DNA of 64,000 nucleotides from Ignelater luminosus (Eukaryota > Arthropoda > Insecta > Coleoptera > Elateridae): contig VTPC01006054.1 of the NCBI GenBank assembly GCA_011009095.1, positions 186,001-250,000 of the forward strand, read 5' to 3'. Below the pieces are notes generated by a model that saw only the letters and a list, made by a program, of their open reading frames with translations, ran no database searches and had not been told where the DNA came from. A program made the position numbers and the translations under genes. Shown piece by piece: positions 53,840-63,810 of this stretch. Numbering within the stretch: position 1 is the first letter of the stretch; every line of letters begins with the position of its first letter.

Positions 53840-54536
53840 AATTTTAGAACATTTTTTTTGAAATTTCCAAATTATTATCTTTAAATCCAGTAATTATTTA
53901 GCAAGTTACAAACTAGCTGGTTCGTAAAGTAAATAATAATTAGAAGTGTACTATATTGAGTAAGTTTCATTTTGCCCTATTTTCTTCGACAACTTTGAAA
54001 ATGTCAGTTATTCAATTATTGCAACAACGTAAAGGGAGTAATTAGTCATTATTCCTCTTTAATTAATAATTACAATAAAATGTAGAGTTTATTAATTTTA
54101 ATAAAAATGAAAAATTTAAAAATTCCAACTTAACAGTTTTTCTCTGAATTATTTCTTAGAAAAGCATTTTTATACATACATTATACGTGTCTTCTGTTGT
54201 TCTTTTTGCTTATTCGTTAGTATTTTATTGACCTTTTATGAGCACTATTTAGTTTCAATTTTAACAATAAATAAAGTTACAAACGTAACCTTTGAACTTC
54301 TCAATACTCGGTTGTAACAAGTAATTAGGTTTATTGGGTTGTATAAACACTCCGCACAGTATTATTTAATTTGCTTTTGCCTGCACGTGATTAGATTTCC
54401 TTTTAAAATACAACTTCCGTTCTATATTATTAATTGCTCCTTAATTTTAAATATCCATAATCGAATGTTACGTACTTTCTATAAAAAAACATTTTTCAAA
54501 GATCTGCATCTTTAAACCTTCTTCCTTTTCTACGCA
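53840..54536. other. Short stretch without a recognised gene
   Basis: AT-rich, no open frame with a motif. It could contain terminal sequence of the Gypsy fragment that follows. Confidence 0.35.
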
Positions 54537-54760
54537 CTAGTGAAAAGAATCAAAATTACTTGTGGCTTTACTTGTTTTGTCAATTGTAATCATAACGTGA
54601 TCTCTTACTTGGTATTGACGTTTTTGGTGGTTTTCGTTGTTTTTACTAATCTGCTTTTCTTTGTTTCTCTGCATTGATTCTTTTAAGGAATCATTCAAGG
54701 CGGTAAGTTTATTTCTGTGGGTGTCCACATACTCTTCGTAATATTGTTCGGTTAACTGAA
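54537..54760 (-). pseudogene. Gypsy-type integrase C-terminal fragment
   Basis: The reverse frame reads YVDTHRNKLTALNDSLKESM, then QRQYQVRDHVMITIDKTSKA. This is the region after the integrase core of Gypsy elements (Y...R..KL...N......N...K......GD.V.I). It ends about 30 bp from the Ginger-type element, which may have inserted into or beside it. The rest of the retroelement is missing. Confidence 0.55.
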
Positions 54761-54785
54761 AACAAATGGATCTCTTAAAGAAGTG

Positions 54786-54789
54786 TATC
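54786..54789. repeat. Target duplication TATC, left
   Basis: TATC directly precedes the TGTTAC end and is repeated at 57532-57535. Confidence 0.7.
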
Positions 54790-57531
54790 TGTTACAGACA
54801 AAGCCCGAAATCAGCCAAAGTGGGAAGCGACCGGTCAAATCGGGAAATGGCCAATGTCGCTGTAAATGACCGGCCAATGTCCAATTTTTTCTTGATTTTG
54901 GGATTTGGCCGGCCAGTTTGCGAAATGGCATGAGGCGATCGGCCAAAATCGGAAGAAAAAGGTCATGAGCAGATTTTGGTGGGTCTGTATAATTTCATAC
55001 TTTATAATGATTATTATTAACAAATTAAATTTTAATAGTTAAGCTTATAATTAATAGTAAATTAACAGTCTTTACCATTACTTGTTGCAACAAGGTGAAC
55101 TTTTATAACATTTAGAATTACACAACAGTTTGTTATTTCTACATTTGCAGCGATTTGTTGCGCACTTAGCAGTGCAATTGCATCGAGTGTAGGCTTGGCC
55201 GCCGGTCAGCGATTGGGAAGACGCGATGGTTCGCAGTGATTTTGTTTCTGTGCCCACGGATTCCACAGTAAGCAGTTTCTCGTGCAGAATAGAAAACTTA
55301 CTTCTAGAATACAGTTGTTTGAATACACCATGTTCTGTTCCTAGCTTGTAGAAAGCGCCTTTAACGTTCGTGACAACTGCAAGAACGCTTCTTGGATCAC
55401 CGCCGCCTCTGTCAACATCTGGTATACGAATGCGTACATTATCTCCAATTTTCGCTGGTGGGAACTTTGCATGTGAATTTTTAAGCATTTTCGCACATTG
55501 AGCTTGCAAACTAACATGAGCTGCTGATCTCTTCTTCTTGATTTCTTGTTTATTATGACAGCCTGCAAGTAACTTTCTCTCCGTACCCTTCGGCTGCTTC
55601 ATTACTTATTCCACAAACTGCATGGACATCTTTGCCGCAGGATCCACAAGAATGGGCTGAACTACACTCTTTTTCACACACTACACAGAATGTATTCGCA
55701 TTATTATTATCAAGTAACCGGTATAGACTTTCCGATTTTTTTCTGGAGGAAGTCCCTGCATTTATAGCATCTTCCATTTCTTGCTCGACGTTTTCAAGAT
55801 CTTCTTCTATAACTAACTTATCGACAACCTCGCTAGGCATATTTGAAGTACTCAACCCCACTTTTGCTTTGCAGCCAAACATGGCTTCATATGGCGACTG
55901 CTGAATGCCTTGATGAAAAGGTCGGTTTTTTATGAATTAAACAAACCGGAGCCCAATGTGTTGATTCATTTGTCTGAATCCATGTCATCATCATATCCTG
56001 AACATCCTGGTTGGCACGTTCGACAGAACCTTGGCTTTGACTCTTAGTTCAGGCCATGTGCCCTTTAATTCATTTATAACTCGGTTTGCAAATTCTCTCA
56101 TATTATCTGACTGAAGCGCGCTTGGAGCACCCATAGTGGTAAAGATATCAAATAGCTGGTAAGCAACTTCTTCAGCTCTTTTGTTTTTCAGAGGTCGCAA
56201 TAATATAAACTTGGTTAAGTAATTCTGATAATTGAGTATAAACTTGTACTCGCCGTCAGGGTTACTTTGCATGTCTATAAGATCTACCTAGCATCTTGAA
56301 TTAAATTCTTTAAATATCAATGGTTTAGAAACTAGACCTTTTCTAGACAATTTGATCTGACATGGCTTGCATAAGCGGAGATACAACGTAATGACTTCTT
56401 TGTTAATACTTAGTTTGCAGCTCCTTTTCCATCCGTGCGTGACCTCCATATTCAATTTTCAAGTGAGTATCGTGCAGTATGTCGAATAATTCTTCGGTAT
56501 GCACATAGTACAAAATAACGCTATTGTCTCCTGTTAGTGGCACAATAAGTTTTTCTTTGCCGTCAACTTCAATAATATCATATTTTCTTAGTCGACGATA
56601 GCCAACACTTTCTTTTATCTGCTTTGCTTTAGCCTGTTTAACATCTTCTGTACAAGCGCAGTATTTGTCTCTAGTGAGGATCCCGCTATTATTTACTTTT
56701 CTGTGCAGCAACGTATTCAAATTATCCGAGAACCTGATTTTCATATCGAATGTTGGTTCCGCTTTTACATGTAATCCAACTTCACCCAGCATATTAATCC
56801 CGTTAGAAGTAGCCATTTGACAGCCTGTGGAAAAAGAATATGACTAATTGAAATTGAAATAGAGTTACATGGGATACAACCCCAGTAAATTGTGCTCGGT
56901 TGCTGATTTAGTATCGCGTTTCTTTAAAAGATAACGTGTTGTAGCAAACAATTTTTTATTAACCTAGGCATAATTACTGTGTGCCTCTTCTAGCAATATG
57001 TGTCATCACACCGCACAACACATGTTTATAACATGCCCCACCTAATCTTTGAACTTAACGCATTCATATTCAGTGTTATTAATTAAGTAGTATACATAGA
57101 CATTTACGTTACACGTCAAAGCTCATATCTCTAACTTTATTATTTTTCATGTGCACCTAAGAAACACTCTATTAAAATAAATAAAAAATAAAATAACAAT
57201 ATGCATGCGGGATTTAATGTATAATGTCAATACAGTACTCATAATGAAACCGCTGCGTCAGAATAATAAGAACAAGGCACGGAGGCAGGAGCTTTTTCGA
57301 AAAGCAGCAGACAAACGGAATATTATCGTCACAGCCTGGCACCTTTGTTGCTATACCACGTGCACGTCACCATTACACCGGAAGCGACACACGTACCGCC
57401 TACCGGACAGCCTTGCATCAGCACATCGAATTTTGGCCAGGGATTTCCCGCCACTTTGTAAAGTAGCCGGCCAAAGTAGTATATACCGGCCAATTTGAAA
57501 ACTGGCCGAACTTCGGGCTTTGGCCGTAACA
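54790..57531 (-). mobile_element. Ginger-type (integrase-like) DNA transposon with TATC duplication
   Basis: The ends read TGTTACAGACAAAGCCCGAA at 54790 and, in reverse, TGTTACGGCCAAAGCCCGAA from 57531. GGCC/CCGG-rich words continue inside both ends. TATC flanks the element at 54786-54789 and 57532-57535. A TGT start and a 4-bp duplication are as described for Ginger elements, DNA transposons whose transposase is related to Gypsy integrase. The reverse-strand coding relic (56816-55078) fits that. Length 2742 bp; no RT or LTR is present. Confidence 0.85.
55078..56816 (-). pseudogene. Ginger-type transposase (KRBA2/SCAND3-like integrase) relic
   Basis: 56816-56403 starts MATSNGINML and ends in the His half of an H2C2 finger (HDTHLKIEYGGHARM); LRLCKPCQIKL follows in a shifted frame. 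The core has VDLIDMQS (first Asp), LQSDNMREFAN (second Asp; Gly of SDNG is Met) and, in another frame, QGSVERANQDVQDM (Glu). Then QSPYEAMFGCK, a PHD-like finger CVVCEKECSSAHSCGSCG (55882-55553), and KIGDNVRIRIPDVDRG. The C-terminus is Cys-rich: CNCTAKCATNRCKCRNN. The layout matches insect KRAB-A-domain-containing-2-like proteins. One in-frame stop and three or more shifts make it non-functional. Confidence 0.85.
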
Positions 57532-57535
57532 TATC
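57532..57535. repeat. Target duplication TATC, right
   Basis: TATC directly follows the GTAACA end at 57531; see 54786-54789. Confidence 0.7.
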
Positions 57536-57668
57536 CATATATTATTTTTAAAGAAGTAAATTTTGTTGCAGAATGAATTATGTTGTTGTATCTAATAACT
57601 GCATACGTCATTATGCGCTTCGGGCTTTTGTTTTAGAAGATTTTGTAGTTGTCTATAAAGTTTTCATA

Positions 57669-59301
57669 AATGTTTCTGGGTCCAGTGGGCTGTGAGATTA
57701 TGCTTGCGGCTGCATTTGTTGCATTTTGAAAAACAAGATATGTATTAGAATGTTCGTCACGTTACACGCATTGTATCGCTGTTATGATGGTTGCCTAATC
57801 TTATTTTCTTTTTAAAGAATTAATGTGAAGAAATGCAACTAATACAAAATAAAATTTTAAAGAACACATTCTTTTCGATGTCAGTAGCTAAGAATAAAGA
57901 AAAATAATTACAAAATAAAAAAATATGGTCTGCAATTTATTAATAAAGTTTATGTATATGCTCACACCAATAACATCAAAAATAAACATTCAGTACATAG
58001 CTAACAACCTAAATACTAATACAATCACAAATAACATAAAAGAGCAAAGTTTAGTTTAAATAAAATTTAAAAAATAATTTTTTAAATAATAATAATAATC
58101 AATTAATTAATTTCTTAACATATTATTTATTGATTCAAAAGTTAATAAAGCTTCCCTTATTCTACATTTTACATAAACATCTGGAAATGTTTCTCATTGT
58201 GATTCCGACATGCTCTTACTCATCGTTTCTTATTTTCAAAGATATTTTGAACTACTTGCTGATCAATGTCTCGTGCAGTGTGAACTGCAGCTTTATCCTG
58301 CTGGAAATTGCCTCGTTAAAGTTCGTCATCGTGCAGTTCATTAACAAAGACATTTAAAATTTCTCTGTATCTTTCGGCAATGAGTCTCATGAAAAAATAT
58401 AGAATCAATAAGCCTTCTGCGAGGCACTGCTATCCAAACACCTGCTTTGATAGGATGTACAGATATCTCAACAAAACGGTGAGGATTTTCAAGATTTCAC
58501 ATTCTAAAATGCAGCAAATTTACGTACCCTGATAAATTAAACCAGGCCTTATCGAAGTAAAAAGACAAATTCAATAAATCTTTCTTCATATTGTTCTTAA
58601 ACCATGTACAATATTCTTGTAGACTACCATAATCTGGTAGCGTAAGTTCTTGCACAGTCGTTATTTTGTAAGAATATAACTTCAGTTGTTTTTTAACAAT
58701 TTTCTGGCAAGTAGGTACTTAAAGGGATATTCGTTTGAAGTGAAATTCTACGAAGTGGGGTTTGTGAATTTTCTTCGATTACTTGTTTTACTCTTCGACA
58801 ACTTTAGCACTCACAGCAGGTCTTCCTGAAGATTTACCCTTTTTAACACATCCTGTTCTAGCAAATCGACTAACTACATCTTGAATGTGAGAAACTAAAG
58901 CGTTATCCGAAACATTAATATCAGAAAATCGAATTCTAAATTCATCTTGGAACCTTGAATAGAATGTGTCGAACTTCCCTCGTAAAGTTGCTGAAAATAA
59001 GTTTCGTTAATATTCTTTAATGTTTACAGTATGTAAGAGTCTTACTATGATTACGCAGACACAGCACAAGAACAACTTTAGTCTTGAAAACGACTTTTTC
59101 GCACAATAAGCGCAATGAGAGAGAAAAAATGTAGAACAATCCAACAGATGTCAGCACAAGATTAACGAAATTGCTAAATGCAAGACAATGACATTTGCAA
59201 TTGACAAATGACAGAAAACAAATACGTATTAGTTGTTGAAATAAATCGACAAGGCGGCTCATTAAAATTATATTTTATAGCCACCTGGACTCAGAAACAT
59301 T
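57669..59301 (-). mobile_element. mariner/Tc-type transposon with TA flanks
   Basis: The left end reads AATGTTTCTGGGTCCAG (57669) and the right end in reverse AATGTTTCTGAGTCCAG (from 59301). Both continue with a GGCT.T block. TA lies on both sides (57667-57668 and 59302-59303). Length 1633 bp. The transposase relic is on the reverse strand. TA target and short inverted ends fit the Tc1/mariner superfamily. Confidence 0.75.
58230..58985 (-). pseudogene. mariner/Tc3-like transposase relic
   Basis: Reverse-strand reading: NVSDNALVSHIQDVVSRFAR and GCVKKGKSSGRPAVSA (HTH and GRP linker, about 58920-58800), TVQELTLPDYGSLQEYCTWF, then FYFDKAWFNLSGYVN (first Asp, about 58557), HPIKAGVWIAVPRRRLI, IFFHET and FPAGxSCSSH / QQDKAAVHTARDI (second Asp, about 58300). 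These match insect Tc3-like transposases (DEAWF.LSGYVN..., GVWCAV...). The third acidic block (PPRSPDL) is missing. Stops and a frameshift break it. The forward frame at 58130-58357 is a shadow. Confidence 0.8.
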
Positions 59302-59309
59302 TAGGAACA

Positions 59310-59600
59310 TTTCTTATTAAAGGTGAATGGACTCTTTATCATTGAGTTGGACTTTAGATGTTTGTGTTTTTGTGTAGATTTAATAAATTTTTCATTACTT
59401 CGTTTGCTAATTCAGTCTCTCCATCCATGCACATTAGGGTAGGTGAACCATGTTGTGATATGAAGTTAATTAAATTTTCAGCAACTTCAATTGCATGTTT
59501 AGATGTGAGGTGGTAGGCTTGGCAATGTTGCAAAAATGCGTCGATTATTGCTAGAAATAAATCTCTTCTGATTTAGAAGGTATCTGTCTGGAAGTATGTT
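59310..59600 (-). pseudogene. Gypsy/errantivirus-like integrase core relic
   Basis: On the reverse strand the frame reads LFLAIIDAFLQHCQAYHL, then AIEVAENLINFISQHG and CMDGETELANEVMKNLL. This is the integrase core of errantivirus-type Gypsy elements; the second Asp block is altered (D-G-E-T). It lies downstream of the env relic in reading direction, which is the wrong order for one element, so it belongs to another copy or a rearrangement. It abuts the mariner element's right end. Confidence 0.65.
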
Positions 59601-59989
59601 CTCAAAATGTTGTAATTTATGTTTCGCATAAATAGGGTTGATATTCGCTACTCGTATCGGATCTAATCTAAAGATGTTCGTGGTGAGGTTGACGGATTTG
59701 TGTACACAACAGTCATGTTTGATGATGTCGATATCAGGAATTAGATTTATATGCGCGGTAACGTAGCCAACTGCAGCTTGAAAAACGCTTGTATGGGTGT
59801 ACGCCTTACAACCTTCGTTGAGTTGAATTATACCTGTCGACTGTAGATTTATTTCTTTTATTGGGTTAGAGATGCAGAAGATGATAACTCCGGTTGGTTT
59901 TGAAACTACAAATATCTATTTATTATTGTTTAGAAATTATTGAAAAGCCTAATATAATCAAAAAATTTTTGTTCGTTTATCTTAAGGTT
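59601..59989. other. Decayed retroelement sequence
   Basis: Reverse-strand frames are short. A decayed TNPSTSPRT.LD-like patch near 59650-59700 and a GVVIFCISNPIKE-like stretch near 59870 hint at retroelement env or pol sequence. Too degraded to assign. Confidence 0.3.
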
Positions 59990-60530
59990 TCAGTTATTAT
60001 TCAGTTTTAATTTGATTAAGTCGTCATAATATTTAGCGTCATCGGTATCGGGTATGTCAAAAAGCCATGGGAATGCGTACGATACGTCATTGAATATTCC
60101 TCGGTTAGTTCTCGAGTTTCTAGTTAGGACTTTATGACCTATCGAATGGTTATTAATATCTGACATTTCTCTCAAGTTAACACAGTTTAGTACTAAAACT
60201 GTTAATTAAATTAGTACAATAGATTGCTACGTGTAAAACGTGCTAATGGTTCTTGCACGTGAACAAAGACTTGGTGATTTTAAGAGAAAATTATTTAATT
60301 AACTGTAACTTATAGATTGAAATGTGCTTAACAAGGTAAATGTAGAATTTGTTAATTTAACGTCTCCTAGCTTACTATAAAGCAGTCCGGTATGGTTTTT
60401 CAGATAAGTGACCTTATATAATTCTTTAGCTGTTTGACGAAAAAATATTGGAATTAATAGATATAGGAAGAAATGGAATAGAAAATTACGAATTTGCTGT
60501 AGCTTTATCTCAGGTATGTGAAACAAAAGG
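59990..60530 (-). pseudogene. Errantivirus-like env relic
   Basis: Reverse-strand frames (60526-60299 and 60175-59990) hold an N-terminal hydrophobic stretch as in a signal peptide, then GLLYSKLGDVKLTNSTF, close in type to the start of Gypsy env. Further on is a basic R-x-x-R-type site (NSRTNRG) followed by a region resembling the start of the membrane-fusion subunit, ending DDAKYYDDLI. Stops and missing parts make it non-functional. It follows the integrase tail at 60602 in the right order. Env lets some insect Gypsy elements behave as endogenous retroviruses. Confidence 0.6.
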
Positions 60531-60599
60531 TTTCAGTTCATTTACGTGATAAATGATTACTTTTTTTCTGTTTGAACTGTGTGATTGGGTGTGATTTTG

Positions 60600-61150
60600 T
60601 CTTAGTGATTTTGAATGGACCTAGAAATTTTTGGGAGTAACTTTTTATTTAGGTCTGGCGTGTTGGTTTTATTTGCTATATATACTAAATCTCCAATATT
60701 ATGTATTTTAATCCTGTCATCGTAATATTGCTTAGACCCAGTTTTTGTTTCGTCTTGGCTTAGAACGGCGTCTATGGCACATTTCGATGCATCTGTCGCG
60801 TGCACAAATTCTTGATTAAAGTCTGGGTACCTTAGAAGAGCTTGTGAAATTAAAATATTAAAAGATTTTTAGTGTGATTGATTTCAATGGAATTTGATAT
60901 CGTTTTTTAGTAAAAGAGTTAGTGATTTAGCTGTCTTAGAAAAGTCTTGGATAAATTTTTGATAGTAGCCTACTAGTCTTAGGAATGCCGTGACGGATTT
61001 CTGGTCCTTAGGTTACTGGGAAGTTGTGTGTCGCTGTTACCTTGTCTCGGTTAAGTCCAACACCTGTTCCAGAGATGACATGACCCAAGCAATATACTTA
61101 TCTTTTTAGGAACTCACATTTGTAGGTCTAAAGTTTGAGGTTGTTAACCC
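60600..61150 (-). pseudogene. Gypsy RT/RNase H joined to integrase tail
   Basis: 61150-60850 keeps the RT end on the reverse strand (GLVGYYQKFIQDFSK-like, LLLKNDIKFH). 60830-60700 has ALLRYPDFNQEFVHATDASK and AVLSQDET (RNase H). After about 25 residues the frame passes into YYDDRIKIHNIGDLVYI and LNKKLLPKI, which is the C-terminal part of integrase. RNase H end and integrase core are therefore deleted. The ALLRYPDFNQEFV wording is nearly that of the forward Gypsy relic near 17310, so both come from one family. Confidence 0.75.
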
Positions 61151-61189
61151 TTGCAAAGCTTTTTTATTTTCTTCAACTAGCGCTTTAGA

Positions 61190-61545
61190 TAAATAAACTC
61201 CTTTTTGAAGCTGAATTTCAGAAGGAAAATCTAACATCCATCCACGAAAGAAACAACTTGGTTTAAAAATGAACAGTAGCACCATAGGAAATTTCTCGCC
61301 TCAACGTAACACCAGTTGCCAGAGGGCAAGTTTTCCGACATCTCAACCTCATTTTCAAAGCAATGTTAGACCGATACCTTTTGCAACTGATAGAAATAAT
61401 CCATTCAGAAGACCAGTAAATCACCCAAATCTAGTGACACCTTAGAATCGACCACAGCCATGTTCAACACCGATGGACATCTCTTCAAGCAATACAAGAA
61501 GAACAGTAGAGCCATTACAGCGACCTAATGTATAAAAATCAGTTC
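61190..61545 (+). pseudogene. Gypsy Gag C-terminal fragment, opposite strand
   Basis: A forward frame is open from about 61218 to 61444 and again to 61530. It is rich in Pro, Asn, Gln and Arg (SFPTSQPHFQSN, NPFRRPVNHPN, STPMDISSSNTRR). Unordered PF/PM-rich stretches of this kind end Gag in errantivirus-like Gypsy elements. It sits head to head with the pol relic, so this locus has been inverted or assembled from two copies. There are no zinc knuckles. Confidence 0.4.
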
Positions 61546-61559
61546 GAAGAACTCAGTAC

Positions 61560-62100
61560 ATCAGACAATCGACAACAGATAATTAGTTCGAAATCACAAA
61601 TTTGAAATACAGAACAATCTTTAGATAATCCGTATCGCTACGCGTTCCGTTGATTATACAACAAATGCTTTTAGAATTTACAGAATTATAAAATTGAAAA
61701 GCAAAATTAAAGACTTGTAGAGATCAGCTTTCATAACGTTAATAAATGCCTGTAAATCCCAGAAACAAATGTTGACAGTTCTAGGAAAAACGATGGAAAT
61801 TTGCTTTAAACACTCATGGACGCTAAATGACCAGTAGATTATTAGTTCGAAATTAGGGATTACGTTATGCCATTAGAGATGGTGAAGAATCTTTAGATAA
61901 TCCGTGGCGCTTGCGCTATGTGGACCGTATAAACGGTACGTCTAGAATTTAGAGAACAGCAAAGTTGTGAATTGAAGTTTGATTTTCATACTGTTAATAT
62001 AGGCCCGAAAATCCTAGAAAAGAACTGAAGATTCTGGGAAAAATGTTGGAGATTTGCTTTAAACGCTCGTAGAAAATAAATAGTCAACATATTTCTTATT
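61560..62100. repeat. Dispersed tandem repeat, two units of ~250 bp
   Basis: Units share AATCTTTAGATAATCCGT, TTTAGAATTTA, TTTCATA..GTTAATA, TGGAAATTTGCTTTAAAC, CTC.T.GACGCTAAATGACCAG and ACGTTATGCCATT. Landmarks recur about 253 bp apart (61823, 62076). Related to 7615-8010 and 63640-63810. Confidence 0.65.
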
Positions 62101-62135
62101 ACATTTTAAATTAATATAATTAATTTAAAAATCTT

Positions 62136-62208
62136 TACCGCAGGTAGGATTCGAACCTACGTAACTTTATCTCGCGTAAGGTGCACTAACCAACTGTGCT
62201 ACCGAGGT
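62136..62208 (-). tRNA. tRNA-like gene or pseudogene, anticodon unclear
   Basis: 73 nt on the reverse strand fold as a cloverleaf. The acceptor is ACCTCGG against CTGCGGT (six of seven pairs, one G-T). The D arm GCAC/GTGC has an AGTTGGTTA loop, and the T arm GTAGG/CCTAC has loop TTCGAAT. Box A TAGCACAGTTGG and box B GGTTCGAATCC are perfect. The anticodon arm is CCTTA/TAAAG with loop CGCGAGA: position 33 is G where T is nearly universal, so a nominal CGA anticodon is doubtful, and a short variable arm does not suit tRNA-Ser. A tRNA pseudogene or SINE head is more likely than a working tRNA. Confidence 0.55.
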
Positions 62209-62209
62209 A

Positions 62210-63635
62210 GGTAGATAAGTTATACGTGAGTGAAAATATCGCGAAAAATTCTGTCTTTGTTAAACAATTTATAGGCATTTCTCCGGGATATTCTGGATGC
62301 ATCTTTATCGTACCGCACCTCGAAAATCATCGTCAGCAGGCAGAAATTTCCAAATAATTTTACAACGAATTCTCAAAACTACCGTACCGTTATTTATCTT
62401 ATAATATCTTAATATTACTGCCACGCTCTGTATAGATATTTTGAAAGTCAATTAAAATATCTTGCTACTTAACGTATGAGTAAGACGTCCATTTTTGTAA
62501 AGATTTATGTAGTAATGAGTTTTGATGCCAACAACTGGGTTCTCTTTGCATTGAATTAGTTCCCGTATGGTAAATAGACTTTACCCTTTTTTAAATCTTT
62601 TATGAAGAAGCATCGTTGACTCATACAATTTGTCAACCTACATGCGCAATTATTTGCGAAATATATCTGCAGATTATCGTCACGTCACCAACCGCTTGGA
62701 TAGAAGTGATCCATCATAAAGATTACTTAATCACCGCTTCGCATTAGTGAAGAGCCTCAGAACATCGCTTCATGCTACTGAAAAATTCGACGAACCGTTT
62801 CAAAGTGGTAAAAGACCAGTTAATATTGTTTAATTAATAGAAATATATTGTTTGCTGAATTGTAACGTAACTAACTTATTTCAAATCTTTAATATTTTTT
62901 ATTTGTTTGTAGTTTTTTATGAACAATATTAATATAGTCGATGTTTTTTTATCGTTCATTCATGTTAAGTTTTGATAACTAAAATTCTAACTATCTAACA
63001 ATCTTGTCCACTTGTTTTTGTTTGACAATTTATTTATATAACATTTGGAATCCACGGTTAATTCCAAAACACATGCAGGTGATGAATTCAATTCAATTAC
63101 GGCTATTATTTATATTTTTCATATTTTAATGTTTACGCTTCTTCTTCCATAAATGACCAATGAATTTTATTCTAATATTTGGGAACGATTCATTGTATGT
63201 ATGTTACCTTGCTTTCATTTTGCTAGCGCCTCTTGCGTTGGATTGCTAAACCGTAAATATTAATGAGCTTCACCTGGTCGCATTTACTGTGTATATGTTT
63301 ATATCTGACGCAGTACAATCTCCATTCTATTTATTTGTGTATTATTCGAACCTGTGGTTCGACCCTGGCTAACATCTCGCCTAGTGATCTAGATACGAAG
63401 ATCAGTTGTGGGGTCTTCTATTTGAAACTAGGTCACCAACATTCTACTACAGCTGGTGCCCTCTCAATATCGGAACTCCTAAGATTATCGTATTATTATT
63501 ATCGTTTATCGCTTGTTCTAAGCTGTCTTAGCTCGCGACCCGTCTTCGACTGTATAAAGGATAGCATTACAGGTGGCATATCGATTTTATATGTGGTTAC
63601 ACTGCCGATGGGTCACTAATCCCAGTTTTTCTCTT
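62210..63635. other. No recognisable gene, 1.4 kb
   Basis: AT-rich. The 118-codon forward frame at 63263-63619 is the longest here; it lacks any motif, has a Leu/Ser/Tyr-rich composition like chance AT-rich frames, and I do not call it a gene. Confidence 0.4.
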
Positions 63636-63639
63636 AACA

Positions 63640-63810
63640 TGGTTTTCATAGATGTTTCAATATTCTAGAAACAATGCTGAACATTTTGAAATAAAACGCT
63701 GGAAATCTACTTTGAACACTCGCAGACACTAAACAACTAAAAGAATAGTAGCTCGAAAGTAAAAATTACGTTATACCATTCGAGACGTAGAAAAATCTTT
63801 AGGTTGGGGC
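63640..63810. repeat. Dispersed tandem repeat, single unit
   Basis: AACGCTGGAAATCTACTTTGAA, shortened to CGCTGGAAATCTACTTTGA for comparison, then ACTCGCAGACACTAAACAAC and ACGTTATACCATTCGAGACG match the units at 7615-8010. Confidence 0.6.

Noticed and set aside
63263..63619. 118-codon forward frame as a gene
   Set aside because: No signal or domain beyond generic hydrophobic residues; near dispersed repeats. Kept only as an unassigned frame.
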